From Nonomuraea muscovyensis (lineage in GTDB: Bacteria > Actinomycetota > Actinomycetes > Streptosporangiales > Streptosporangiaceae), in contig NZ_JACHJB010000001.1 in the NCBI RefSeq assembly GCF_014207745.1, forward strand, positions 1,426,001-1,490,000: a stretch of 64,000 nucleotides of DNA, read 5' to 3'. Positions 34,779-43,292 of the stretch are shown here, in pieces. Numbering within the stretch: the stretch's first letter is position 1; the number at the start of each line of letters is the position of its first letter. The notes under the pieces are model-generated. The model saw only the letters and a list, made by a program, of their open reading frames with translations, had not been told where the DNA came from and did no database searches. Made by a program: the position numbers and the translations under genes.

Positions 34779-35501
34779 CTACTCGTCGCCCGGCGTGATC
34801 CTGATCCCCGCCACGCGGGTGCCGTCACTGAGCGGACCCTCGGCCGAGGCGTCGCCCTCGCCCGGCTTGCGGGTCAACGAGCCGGAGACCCAGTCGTCGA
34901 AGTGGGGCTCCAGGTCGCCGATCGTGACCTCCTCACCGTGGGCGGGCAGCACCCGGGTGTCGCCGGGCAGCGTGAACAGCCGCCCGCCGATGGAGGTGAG
35001 CTGGTCGGGCAGGGCGGGGTATTCGCCGCCGAGCTTGCCCGGCCCGTCGGCCTGCAGGGACTTGCCGGTGAACACCGCCCCGAGCGCCTCGCAGTAGAGC
35101 GAGACGCCGCCGGGCGAGATGCCGGGCGTCTCCAGGACGTCGAGCTGGACGTCGGCGACGCCGAAGATGCCGTCATCCTCCATCTCGATGTCGGGCCAGG
35201 TCTCCGCCCAGGTCTCGCGCCACAGGGTCTTGTCCTTGGGGTGCAGGGCGATCACCGCCTCGTCCCGTGCGGCCACCTCGATGGCCGCGCCGACGTGGTC
35301 GGGCAGGCCGTGCGTGCAGATGACGGCGAGCACCTCACGCTCGCCGACCTGCTCGAGAATCGTGTCGGCGGCACGCGCCGGGTCGATGACGATCACTTCG
35401 TCGTCGTCGCCCACGATCCAGGTGTTGTTGTCGACCTTCTGCTCGGTGCCGTCGATGTCGACGACGCCCTCGGTCACCACTCGCTCGATACGCGCTGTCA
35501 C
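34779..35501 (-). CDS. Degenerate metallo-beta-lactamase-fold protein
   Basis: 240 residues with the MBL fold but few metal ligands. The usual THxHxDH is THGLPDH (second His lost), the PGHTPG loop is PGISPG (His lost), and TGDTLF is TGKSLQ (bridging Asp lost); the final His survives in LPAHGEE. The fold signature otherwise remains (VDNNTWIV, VIVIDPA, GGVSLYCEALGAVFTG, LFTLPGDTRVLPAHG). It probably cannot hold a normal binuclear zinc site and may be a binding protein or act with altered chemistry. GTG 35501 has TAGAGT eight nt upstream and GGAGG too close, so it may be leaderless. It is coupled to the RecB-like nuclease. Confidence 0.82.
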   Translation of the reverse strand: MTARIERVVTEGVVDIDGTEQKVDNNTWIVGDDDEVIVIDPARAADTILEQVGEREVLAVICTHGLPDHVGAAIEVAARDEAVIALHPKDKTLWRETWAETWPDIEMEDDGIFGVADVQLDVLETPGISPGGVSLYCEALGAVFTGKSLQADGPGKLGGEYPALPDQLTSIGGRLFTLPGDTRVLPAHGEEVTIGDLEPHFDDWVSGSLTRKPGEGDASAEGPLSDGTRVAGIRITPGDE

Positions 35502-35509
35502 GCCTCCGA

Positions 35510-35515
35510 ACTCTA
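35510..35515 (-). promoter_or_regulatory. -10 box, MBL-fold/nuclease operon
   Basis: TAGAGT eight nt before GTG 35501; GGAGG lies only one base before the GTG and is poorly placed for ribosome binding. Confidence 0.4.
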
Positions 35516-35595
35516 GTCCGTTCGGCTCGCAGTGCGAATTCCGTCACGTCCGAGTCGCGCGACGATCATGGGTCAGCCGTGTCCCGCCGGGAACG

Positions 35596-36222
35596 CTAGC
35601 CGCCGAGCCGCGGGGAGAAGGCGCCGAACGGCAGGTCCAGCTCGTGGTCGCGCAGGTCCAGCAGGGCCAGCTCGCTGAGCGCGATGAGGCAGCCCGCCTC
35701 GGCCGGCCAGAAGATCGCCCACAGCCAGTTGCCGAGCGCCTCACCGGCGTAGACGGCCCGGTCGTCAGACCCGGCGACGCACCACAGCGGCGTGGGGTGG
35801 CCCAGCACCTCGATCTTGGCGTTCGGCGGGCCCGCGTCGAACCCTTCGCCGGGATCCGGCCCGCCCAGCCCGGCCAGCGCCGCCCCGAGCCCCACCCCGG
35901 GCTCCTCGGCGACGATGAGCACATCGGCTGGCCCGTGGGTGATCGACGGCCCGCAGAGCGCGACGACGCTGGCCCGGTCTCCGGTGCGCTCGTCGCCCAC
36001 CTCGCCGAACCCCGTCACCAGCCAGCCCGCGGGCAGCGGCCAGGGCAGCCAGACGGGCACCACCGAGTTCTTGCGGAGCGCCTCGACGGCGGCGAGGGAC
36101 GGCGGCCGGGGCGGCTGGAACGGCAGGACGTCGCCGTGCGCGTCGCACCGCCACGCGCTCGACCACGCGTTGGGCCCGTGGAGGGAGCCGAAGCATCGAG
36201 GGCAGGTTGGAGGCGCCTTCAC
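35596..36222 (-). CDS. DUF6758 family protein
   Basis: 208 residues. The N-terminus is a zinc-ribbon-like motif, [20 protein letters not shown] followed by DAHG. The rest ([34 protein letters not shown]) is Trp/Pro-rich with no catalytic motif. The pattern matches an actinomycete family of unknown function that I recall as DUF6758. GTG 36222 has only a weak upstream GTGGG. It diverges from the NUDIX gene. No signal peptide or membrane helix. Confidence 0.75.
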   Translation of the reverse strand: MKAPPTCPRCFGSLHGPNAWSSAWRCDAHGDVLPFQPPRPPSLAAVEALRKNSVVPVWLPWPLPAGWLVTGFGEVGDERTGDRASVVALCGPSITHGPADVLIVAEEPGVGLGAALAGLGGPDPGEGFDAGPPNAKIEVLGHPTPLWCVAGSDDRAVYAGEALGNWLWAIFWPAEAGCLIALSELALLDLRDHELDLPFGAFSPRLGG

Positions 36223-36284
36223 AGCTACCCACGGTGCGTCTTCCGGCGGCGTGCCGTCAAGGCCGCATTCCGTTTGCTCCTCGT

Positions 36285-36290
36285 TATGTT
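36285..36290 (+). promoter_or_regulatory. -10 box of a leaderless promoter (NUDIX gene)
   Basis: TATGTT six nt before GTG 36297, which has no ribosome binding site. Confidence 0.5.
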
Positions 36291-36296
36291 GGTCAG

Positions 36297-36689
36297 GTGC
36301 GCGTAAATTGTGTGGGCGCGGTGATCATCGACGGGGCCGGCCGGATCCTGCTCGTCCGGCGTGGTCACGCGCCGGGCGCGGGCCTGTGGTCGGTGCCCGG
36401 CGGCCGGGTGGAGCCCGGCGAGACGGACGCCGCCGCGGTGGAGCGCGAGGTGCTGGAGGAGACGGGGCTGCGCGTCGCGGCGGGCGCCCTGGCGGGCACG
36501 GTCGAGCGTCCGGGGCCGGGCGGGGTGACGTACGTGATCCGCGACTATCTCGCCTCCGTGACGGGGGGCGAGACGGTCGCGGGGGACGACGCGGCCGCCG
36601 TGCGCTGGTGCTCCCGCCGGGACCTGGCGCGGCTTCCGCTCGTGGCCGGCCTGGCCGAGGTCCTGGAGGAGTGGAAGGTGTGGCCGTGA
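36297..36689 (+). CDS. NUDIX hydrolase
   Basis: 130 residues. A full Nudix box is present: G in [13 protein letters not shown] followed by [13 protein letters not shown] (GX5EX7REUXEEXGU). It should hydrolyse a nucleoside diphosphate linked to a variable group with Mg2+; MutT-like or ADP-ribose-type specificity cannot be told. The start [20 protein letters not shown] is the usual first strand, supporting GTG 36297. It ends 4 nt from the convergent surface-protein gene. Confidence 0.9.
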   Translation: MRVNCVGAVIIDGAGRILLVRRGHAPGAGLWSVPGGRVEPGETDAAAVEREVLEETGLRVAAGALAGTVERPGPGGVTYVIRDYLASVTGGETVAGDDAAAVRWCSRRDLARLPLVAGLAEVLEEWKVWP

Positions 36690-36693
36690 GCGG

Positions 36694-39600
36694 TCACCGG
36701 CCGGCGCTCAGGGTCGAGGTCCACAGGATGAGGTGGTCGGCGCTGTAGGTGGTGCTGCGGCCGAGGGCGACCACCTCCGAGCCGGCCACCGTGACCGCCG
36801 CCAGCCACTGCATGCCCGGCCCGGCCAGCCGGTCCTCCGTCAGGTCGGTGCGGTCCCAGGTCGTGCCGTCGCGCGAGAGCCAGGCGGCGCTGTCGCCGTC
36901 GCCGGACGTGCCGTGCCAGCCGACCGCCACCAGGCCCTGGCCGGCCGCCGCCAGGTCGTACACGGCCGCCGCCCGGTCGGCGGGGAGCCAGGACGTCCGC
37001 CAGGTGGCGCCCCCGTCTTCGGACACCGCCGAGAACACCCGCCGCGAGCCCTGCGACCGGGCCGCCCCGATGGCGACGATCCTGTCCTGGTGGGCCACGA
37101 CCTGCCGGAGCACCGCCCCGGACGAGTCGGACGGAGTGACGCGCTCGCGCGCCTTCCAGTTGAGGCCGTCCTCCGACGTCCAGACCACGCCGCCCTCCTC
37201 GTCGCCGGCGCTCGTCCCGCCCACGGCGACGTATCCGCCGGGAGTGGCGGCCACGTCGTGGACGCGGACGCCGGAGCCGCCCTGCGGCAGTTTCCTGGAG
37301 CGGGTGAACCGGCGCAGGTCGGAGGTGAACCACAGGGCCGCGCGGGCCACGCCTGCCTGGTCGCGTTCCTCCCCCGCCAGCACGTACCCCTTCGGTCCGG
37401 CCGCGACGAGGCGGGCGTCGAGGTAGGGGTGGTCCTGGCGGCGGGACAGGTCGCCGGACGCGGCGACGGGTTTCCAGGCGCGGCCGTCCGCGGAGGAGAC
37501 CAGGAGCGGCTCGGTGACGCCGACGGCCGTCTGGGTGCCGCCCACCGCCAGCCAGCCGCGCCTGCCGTGGGCGACGTCGTCGAGGATCTGCTGGTGGGGG
37601 CCGCCGAGGCTCATCGACGTCCAGTTCTGCCAGTTGAGGCTGGTCCAGATGCCGGCGTCGCCGGAGGCGGTGCCGACGGCCACGTACCTGCCGTCGTGGG
37701 CGGCCAGCCGGGTCGTCTGCCTGGCGATCCGCGACAGGCCCTCGACGTCGGCCAGCCGCACCTGGGAGGGGTCGCCACCCCGGGGCGCGGACATGAGGAC
37801 GAGCTGGTTGTCGACGTCCGCCGCCGCCCGGTCGCCGCCCGCGAACAGGGTGCCGGCCTCGGTGACGGTGAACCCGCGCAGCGTGGCGCCCGACAGGTCG
37901 CCGAGGTCGGCCCGCTTCGTCCAGGTGCGGCCGTCGGCGCTGCTGAGGACGGTGTAGGTGCCGAGGTTGGCCTGGCTGATGGCGACGATGCCGCCGGCGT
38001 GGGTGACCACCGAATCGACGCCCGGGCTCTCGCCGGGCAGGCCGCGGATCGAGCCGCAGTGCGACCATTCGGCGCCGGTCGGCGAGCAGTAGACGCGTAC
38101 GTCGCCCTCGGGCGTGCGCTTGCGGAAGGGCACCAGCACGAACCGCTCGCCCGCCGCGGCCAGCGACCCGGTGCGCGGCGTCGCCTCCAGGAGCTGGAAC
38201 CCGGTGGCCTGCCAGGTGCGCCCGCCGTCGGCCGACCGGACGGCGCGCGAGCCCTCGCCCTGCGCCGGCTGGGCGACGGCGACGACCGTGTCGCCCCGCG
38301 CCGCGACGGCCTTGAGCTCGCGTGCACCCAGCTCGCGCGTGTCGACGCGCTGCCAGGAACGGCCGTCGGCCGACTGCCAGGCGGCCGGGCCGGCGCTGCC
38401 GTCCTGGAGCGTCGTACGGCCCACGGCCACGAACCCCGACCGCGTCCTGGCGATGTCGGCGATCACGTCGCCGTTCCGGAACGCCGTCAGCCCGCCCTGG
38501 CGTACCGCGGACCAGCTGAAGCCGTCGCCGCTGGTCCACAGGCCGAGCTCGCCGCCCAGTCCGTCGCCGCCGCTGGCCAGCCAGAGCCCGTCGCCGCCGA
38601 CGACGCGCTGCACGGTGGACGTGGTGGCGCCGGTGACCTGGCCGAGCTGCCAGGTCCTGCCGCTGTCGGGCGAGAACAGGAAGAGCGGGCGCGGCGTCGG
38701 GATCGTCGTGTCGCTGCCCACGGCCACCACGACGCGGCCGGCCGAGGCCATGTCGTTCAGCTTCTGGTTGGAGCCGTCACCGGCCGACGGGACGGTGAAC
38801 AGGTCGTCGCCCGAGCGGCCGGTGCCCGCGGCCAGGCGCAGGCCCGGGTTGCCCGGATCGGTCCATCGCCAGACGAGCACGCCGCCGGCGATGACCAGGG
38901 CGAGTGCGAGCACGATGGCGACGGGCGCGGCCGGGCTGCGCCGCCCCCGCGTGGGGCTCGCGCGGCGCAGGGCGGCCGGCGCGGGGCCCCTGTGGTGCCT
39001 GCCGCCCGCTCCGGCGGGCCGGGGCGGGCCGGAGGCGACGAGCAGGTCCGGCCGCGTGGGCCGGCCGGCGGGCGGCCGGCCCACGCGCCGCACGCCCGGC
39101 TCGGCACCGCCCGGCTCGGCCCCTGCCCCGTCGCCGCTCGTACCGGCGCCGGGCTCCTCGCCGGTCGTACCGGTGCCGGACTGGCCGGCGCTCGTACCGG
39201 TGCCGGACTGGTCGGCGACCGGTGTGGCGTCGGCGGGGCGCTCGGGTGCCTCGGCCGCAGGGGCCACGGGCACCGGCACGGGCAGGGGCATGCGGTACGG
39301 GGTCGTGGGCCTGTCGCGCTCAGGCGGGCCGTCCGCCCCGCCGGACGGCCGGGGCCGGGGCGGTCCGCTCGCCACCAGCTTGTCGGGCCTGTTCGCCAGC
39401 CGCCGGGGCCTGCGCGGCGGCTCGGCCGGCGGCGGATCGTCGGGTGAGCTGTACGGCCTGCGCCCCTTGGGCGGCTCCGGCGGCTCGTCCTCGGGGACGG
39501 GCGCGGAGAACGGCGGCATCCCCCAGGGGGAGGCCAGCGGCAGGCCCCTGGCCCGGTCGTCGCTGGGCCCCGGAGGGGAGTGCCTGATCCGCGGCTCGTC

Positions 39601-39711
39601 AGCCGAGCCTGGTGGATCCGGATTGTCCTGTGTTGAGGCGTACGCGTCGTCTCGACGCGGATCTTCATCACCCGGCGGTCGCCGTGGTAGGTCGCTGGGG
39701 CCGGAGGCCAC
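36694..39711 (-). CDS. Large membrane-anchored Asp-box (BNR) beta-propeller surface protein
   Basis: 1005 residues. A cytosolic N-terminus of about 265 residues is rich in Pro, Gly and Arg, with a twice-used LLVASGPPRP/KLVASGPPRP motif. One membrane helix follows (AIVLALALVIAGGVLVW), then about 720 extracytoplasmic residues with repeated Asp-box motifs (SPDSGRTW, TSGDGFSW, SADGRSW, SADGGRTW, SADGRTW, TSEDGLNW and others), which cap beta-propeller blades. No sialidase catalytic residues are recognisable. GTG 39711 is preferred over GTG 39720 because AGGAGG then lies eight nt upstream. It may bind glycans or other proteins at the surface (inference). Confidence 0.82.
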   Translation of the reverse strand: MASGPSDLPRRPPGDEDPRRDDAYASTQDNPDPPGSADEPRIRHSPPGPSDDRARGLPLASPWGMPPFSAPVPEDEPPEPPKGRRPYSSPDDPPPAEPPRRPRRLANRPDKLVASGPPRPRPSGGADGPPERDRPTTPYRMPLPVPVPVAPAAEAPERPADATPVADQSGTGTSAGQSGTGTTGEEPGAGTSGDGAGAEPGGAEPGVRRVGRPPAGRPTRPDLLVASGPPRPAGAGGRHHRGPAPAALRRASPTRGRRSPAAPVAIVLALALVIAGGVLVWRWTDPGNPGLRLAAGTGRSGDDLFTVPSAGDGSNQKLNDMASAGRVVVAVGSDTTIPTPRPLFLFSPDSGRTWQLGQVTGATTSTVQRVVGGDGLWLASGGDGLGGELGLWTSGDGFSWSAVRQGGLTAFRNGDVIADIARTRSGFVAVGRTTLQDGSAGPAAWQSADGRSWQRVDTRELGARELKAVAARGDTVVAVAQPAQGEGSRAVRSADGGRTWQATGFQLLEATPRTGSLAAAGERFVLVPFRKRTPEGDVRVYCSPTGAEWSHCGSIRGLPGESPGVDSVVTHAGGIVAISQANLGTYTVLSSADGRTWTKRADLGDLSGATLRGFTVTEAGTLFAGGDRAAADVDNQLVLMSAPRGGDPSQVRLADVEGLSRIARQTTRLAAHDGRYVAVGTASGDAGIWTSLNWQNWTSMSLGGPHQQILDDVAHGRRGWLAVGGTQTAVGVTEPLLVSSADGRAWKPVAASGDLSRRQDHPYLDARLVAAGPKGYVLAGEERDQAGVARAALWFTSDLRRFTRSRKLPQGGSGVRVHDVAATPGGYVAVGGTSAGDEEGGVVWTSEDGLNWKARERVTPSDSSGAVLRQVVAHQDRIVAIGAARSQGSRRVFSAVSEDGGATWRTSWLPADRAAAVYDLAAAGQGLVAVGWHGTSGDGDSAAWLSRDGTTWDRTDLTEDRLAGPGMQWLAAVTVAGSEVVALGRSTTYSADHLILWTSTLSAGR

Positions 39712-39737
39712 GCGGCGCACCTCCTAGTACGAGCTTG

Positions 39738-39760
39738 CGAGCCTGTCGAGCCTGTCGAGT
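39738..39760. repeat. 9-bp tandem repeat before the Asp-box protein gene
   Basis: CGAGCCTGT occurs twice without spacer, followed by a partial CGAGT, 27 nt upstream of the minus-strand start. It lies in or near the promoter of the surface-protein gene. Confidence 0.4.
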
Positions 39761-39871
39761 GAGTAGATCACCTCCACGAGTCCCTCGCCTCCCCCACAGC
39801 AACCAGACCAGCATGCCGGAGCCGGAATGGCGAGACCTCTCTAGCGAGATTTCCGGAACCCTCCGCCAGAT

Positions 39872-40864
39872 TCATGGGGAGACGGTGCTGATTGACCGTT
39901 TCCTGGCGAGATACAGCACGCCCGCCGTGAAGACCGAGAGCTGCACCACTGTGCCCGCGAGCGACTGCCACGGCACCGCTCCCTGCTCCAGCGCCTCCTC
40001 CAGATTGCCGGCCGCCGCGCTGAGCCCGAACGCCACCATGTTGTTGACCACGTGCAACGCGATCGGCGCCTCCAGCCCGCCGGTGCGGATGGCCAGCCAG
40101 CCCATGAGCGCCCCGAAGGCGAACACGTCGATCAGCCCCACCCACTCGTAACCGTGCAGCGAGGCGAACACCGCCGCCCCGATCAGGATGCCCCACACCG
40201 GGTTGCGCAGGTGCGCGCCGAACGCCTGCAGCACCCACCCCCGGAAGATGTACTCCTCGGCGGCCGCCTGGAACGGCACCAGGAGCACGACCACGGCGAG
40301 GGCGGGCAGCAGTTGCCCCCACCCGGCCCAGCCGACCGCCTCGGAGACGTCTCCGCCGGTCACCGCCAGCATCGTGAGCTGCGCGCCCTGCCCGAGCACC
40401 AGCGCGAGCACCGCCACCCCGGCGCACCGCAGCATCCACGACCAGCGCAGCCGCCCGGCGACGGACGAGAGGGTCCCCGGTCTACGCCGCTGGACGAGCG
40501 CCGCCGTGCCGAACACCAGGGGCAGCACCAGCGCGAGCGACAGCAGCAGCACCACCAGCGCGAACACCGGGTCGCCGAAGATCTGGGAAGTGCCGGGCAG
40601 CATCGGGACGCCGGTGAGCCCCGCGACGACCATGCCCGCCACCGCCACGGTGATGCTCACCGCCACGAACGCCACGGCCACGACCAGCGTGCCGACGAGC
40701 TGACGCCACAGGCGCGCCTGGGAGGTCCTGGCGAGCTGGTCGTAGCGGGCGCCGGACGGTGTGGGCAGGAACCAGGACGGCGGCTGCGGAGGCAGGTAGG
40801 GGTACGGGTACGCCGCCGGTCCGTGCTGGTGCGGGCCGAAATGCGGTCCTGGGTTCTCCTGCAT
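39872..40864 (-). CDS. CPBP family intramembrane glutamic endopeptidase
   Basis: 330 residues, about eight membrane helices after a cytosolic Pro/Tyr-rich head. The three CPBP (Abi/Rce1-like) motifs are visible: AAAEEYIFRGW (EExxxR), FASLHGYEW (His) and PIALHVVNNMVAF (HxxxN). These are the catalytic Glu and His of this intramembrane protease family, which processes or degrades membrane proteins and sometimes bacteriocin precursors. ATG 40864 has GGAGAG immediately before it, at poor spacing. It is co-oriented with the Asp-box surface protein and could share control. Substrate unknown. Confidence 0.88.
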   Translation of the reverse strand: MQENPGPHFGPHQHGPAAYPYPYLPPQPPSWFLPTPSGARYDQLARTSQARLWRQLVGTLVVAVAFVAVSITVAVAGMVVAGLTGVPMLPGTSQIFGDPVFALVVLLLSLALVLPLVFGTAALVQRRRPGTLSSVAGRLRWSWMLRCAGVAVLALVLGQGAQLTMLAVTGGDVSEAVGWAGWGQLLPALAVVVLLVPFQAAAEEYIFRGWVLQAFGAHLRNPVWGILIGAAVFASLHGYEWVGLIDVFAFGALMGWLAIRTGGLEAPIALHVVNNMVAFGLSAAAGNLEEALEQGAVPWQSLAGTVVQLSVFTAGVLYLARKRSISTVSP

Positions 40865-40965
40865 CTCTCCATTCTCACCGTCCCGATGCGCAATAGTTCA
40901 CAGACGGGCCGGCGATTGAGGCGGATGCTCAGGGGGTCAGCACGTCGACCCTGGGAGCAGAACCG

Positions 40966-41727
40966 ATGTCAAGGCTGGGACCAATCGTCACCCTGGCGGC
41001 CGGGGCCGTGCTCGCCGCCGGGCTGGGTGTCGCCAGCGTCACCGCGACACCGGCGGCCGACCCGACCGCCGCCGCCACCGACACCACCGACCCGAACGAC
41101 ACCACCGAGACCACCGAGACCACCGCCCCGGACGGCTCCGGAGCCGAGACCGCCCCTGCCACCGGACCGTCCCCGAAGCCTGAGCCCACCGGGTCGGCCG
41201 CCCCCGGCACCGAGGCCCCCGACAGCGAGGCCGACACCAAGCTCGACTACGCCGGCCGCGTACCCGGCAACGGCGGCCTCATCGCGATCTCCGTGCGCGG
41301 CGGCAAGGCCATCGGCTACTTCTGCGACGGCAGGACGGAGGCGTGGTTCAAGGGCGACGCCGCCGGGGGCAAGGTCGGGCTGGAGGGCTTCGGCACCGCC
41401 GCCGCCGGCGCGACGCTGGGCGGCGGCAAGGCCACCGGCTGGCTCAAGATCGGCGGCAGGAAGTGGAACTTCACCGCGGCCACCGTCAAGAAGCCGTCGG
41501 GCCTGTACCGGGCCACCGCGCAGGTCAGGGGCGCCCGGCTGCGCGCCGGCTGGATCGTGCTGAGGCGGCCCGAGGGCGGCTTCACCCAGGTGGGCGCCGC
41601 GGTCCTGGACGAGACGCAGGTACGCGTCCCCGAACTGGACGGCGAACGGCCCACCGCCCCCGTGACCATGGACGGGGCGACCATCTACCCCAAGGACGTC
41701 GACGGCTTCATCCAGGAGATGCGATGA
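40966..41727 (+). CDS. Exported hypothetical protein
   Basis: 253 residues. Signal peptide SRLGPIVTLAAGAVLAAGLG, then a Thr/Pro/Glu/Asp-rich linker of about 65 residues (TDTTDPNDTTETTETT), then a folded part: LDYAGRVPGNGGLIAISVRG, GYFCDGRTEAWFKGDAAGG, TGWLKIGGRKWNFTA. A single Cys lies in the folded part. ATG follows GGGAGC. The linker resembles a wall-spanning stalk. It overlaps the next gene in ATGA, so the two are co-translated. No family recognised. Confidence 0.78.
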   Translation: MSRLGPIVTLAAGAVLAAGLGVASVTATPAADPTAAATDTTDPNDTTETTETTAPDGSGAETAPATGPSPKPEPTGSAAPGTEAPDSEADTKLDYAGRVPGNGGLIAISVRGGKAIGYFCDGRTEAWFKGDAAGGKVGLEGFGTAAAGATLGGGKATGWLKIGGRKWNFTAATVKKPSGLYRATAQVRGARLRAGWIVLRRPEGGFTQVGAAVLDETQVRVPELDGERPTAPVTMDGATIYPKDVDGFIQEMR

Positions 41728-42272
41728 GCGCCACCATGCACGAACCCTCCCCCACCCGATTCACCTCGCTGCTCGTCCCCCTGCTCGCCGGTGGCCTGGT
41801 GATGGTCGCGCTCGGCGTGTACGGGCGGGCGCACACGCCCACGGGGTTCGCGGTGGGCCCGGCGGGCTTCTCCGCCGCCCTGCCGATGAAGTCATGGCTG
41901 ACGACGGGCGCGTTCGTGCTCGCGTTCGTCCAGGTGGTGTCCGCCCTGTCGATGTGGGGCCGGCTCGGCGTCGCCATCCCGCCCGGGGTGCACCGCTGGT
42001 CGGGCCGGCTCGCCTTCGTGCTGACCATCCCCGTGGCGTTCCACTGCCTGTACGCCCTGGGTTTGCAGTACGACGTGCCGCGGGTGCTCGCCCACTCGCT
42101 GCTCGGCTGCTTCTTCTACGGGGTGTTCACGGCGAAGATGCTGGCCCTGCCCAAGCGGGACACGCCGGGATGGACGCTGCCCGTGCTGGGCGGTCTGGCG
42201 TTCACCGCGCTGGTCGGGCTCTGGCTGACCTCGTCGTTCTGGTTCTTCACCACGATCGGGGTGAAGCTCTAA
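41724..42272 (+). CDS. DUF6529 family membrane protein
   Basis: 182 residues, four to five membrane helices. Helix-flanking His residues (PPGVHRWSGRLAF, PVAFHCLYALG, VLAHSLLGC) are placed as in cytochrome b561/ferric-reductase-like proteins, so heme binding is possible but unproven. The family name is recalled from its overall pattern. It is coupled by ATGA to the exported protein upstream, suggesting the two work together, perhaps with the exported protein as the outer partner. It ends tail-to-tail with the CoA-ester lyase (4-nt overlap). Confidence 0.72.
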   Translation: MSATMHEPSPTRFTSLLVPLLAGGLVMVALGVYGRAHTPTGFAVGPAGFSAALPMKSWLTTGAFVLAFVQVVSALSMWGRLGVAIPPGVHRWSGRLAFVLTIPVAFHCLYALGLQYDVPRVLAHSLLGCFFYGVFTAKMLALPKRDTPGWTLPVLGGLAFTALVGLWLTSSFWFFTTIGVKL

Positions 42273-43207
42273 CCCTCCGGGCTGAACGACGAGGTGCGCC
42301 GCAGCCCGGCGGCCCGGCCCTTGGCGGCCACGACCAGGGCCATCTTGCGGGAGGCCTCGTCGATCATCTCGTCGCCCAGCATGACCGCGCCGCGCCTCTC
42401 CACCGTCGTGTAGTGCTCGTAGGCGTCCAGGATGAGCTCGGCGTGGTCGTAGTCGTCCTGGCTGGGCGAGAACACCTCGTTGGCCGCGTCCACCTGCGCC
42501 GGGTGCAGCACCCACTTGCCGTCGAAGCCGAGCGCGGCGGCGCGCCTGGCCACCCGGGTGAACCCTTCGACGTTCTTGATCTGGAGGTACGGCCCGTCGA
42601 TCACCTGCAGGTCGTGCATCCTGGCGGCCATGAGCAGCCGCATGAGGATGTAGTGGTAGGCGTCGCCCTCGGTGTAGCCGGGCGGCTGCTCCCCCACGAC
42701 CATCGTGCGCATGTTGACGGAGGCCATGAAGTCGGCCGGCCCGAACACCAGCGTCTCCAGCCTGGGCGAGGAGCCGGCGATGGTGTCGACGTTGACCAGG
42801 CCGCGGGCGTTCTCGATCTGCGCCTCGATGCCGATGCGGCCGACCTCGAAGCCCATGGTCTTCTCGATCTGGGTGAGCAGCGTGTCGAGCCAGACGACCT
42901 CGGTGCTGTTCTGCACCTTGGGCAGCATCACGCAGTCGAGCCGGTCGCCCGCCTGCTCCACGACCTCGATCACGTCGCGGTAGGTCCACTGCGTCGTCAG
43001 GTCGTTGACCCGGACCACGCGCGTCTTGCCCGTCCAGTCGCCCTCGCGCAGCGCGGCCACCACGTTGGCGCGGGCCTCCTGCTTGGCCAGCGGCGCGACG
43101 GAGTCCTCGAGGTCGAGGAAGACCGCGTCAACCGGCAGGGTCTGGGCCTTCTCCAGGAAACGGGGGTTGCTGCCGGGCACCGCGAGGACCGAGCGACGTG
43201 AACGCAT
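42269..43207 (-). CDS. HpcH/HpaI-type CoA-ester lyase (CitE/malyl-CoA lyase family)
   Basis: 312 residues. Family motifs: SVLAVPGSNPRFLEKA, VFLDLEDSVAPLAKQEARAN (metal Asp/Glu), RVNDL, IGIEAQIENARGLVN, VFGPADF, and KWVLHPAQVDAANEVF. These (beta/alpha)8 enzymes cleave or form (3S)-malyl-CoA, beta-methylmalyl-CoA or citramalyl-CoA; length and the YTEGDAYHYILMRLLMAARM segment fit an L-malyl-CoA/beta-methylmalyl-CoA lyase, but the ethylmalonyl-CoA pathway genes are not here. ATG 43207 lacks a ribosome binding site and has TAGCGT six nt upstream. Confidence 0.88.
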   Translation of the reverse strand: MRSRRSVLAVPGSNPRFLEKAQTLPVDAVFLDLEDSVAPLAKQEARANVVAALREGDWTGKTRVVRVNDLTTQWTYRDVIEVVEQAGDRLDCVMLPKVQNSTEVVWLDTLLTQIEKTMGFEVGRIGIEAQIENARGLVNVDTIAGSSPRLETLVFGPADFMASVNMRTMVVGEQPPGYTEGDAYHYILMRLLMAARMHDLQVIDGPYLQIKNVEGFTRVARRAAALGFDGKWVLHPAQVDAANEVFSPSQDDYDHAELILDAYEHYTTVERRGAVMLGDEMIDEASRKMALVVAAKGRAAGLRRTSSFSPEG

Positions 43208-43213
43208 GCGCAC

Positions 43214-43219
43214 ACGCTA
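43214..43219 (-). promoter_or_regulatory. -10 box of a leaderless promoter (CoA-ester lyase)
   Basis: TAGCGT six nt before ATG 43207; the same hexamer precedes the LOG gene at 61048. Confidence 0.5.
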
Positions 43220-43279
43220 GACCATGCCGCCCGGGCAGAGGATCCGTCACTTCAGATGATGGCGACATCCCGATTGTCG

Positions 43280-43285
43280 TACCAT
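43280..43285 (+). promoter_or_regulatory. -10 box of a leaderless promoter (cytochrome P450)
   Basis: TACCAT seven nt before GTG 43293, with no ribosome binding site. Confidence 0.5.
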
Positions 43286-43292
43286 CTGAGTC

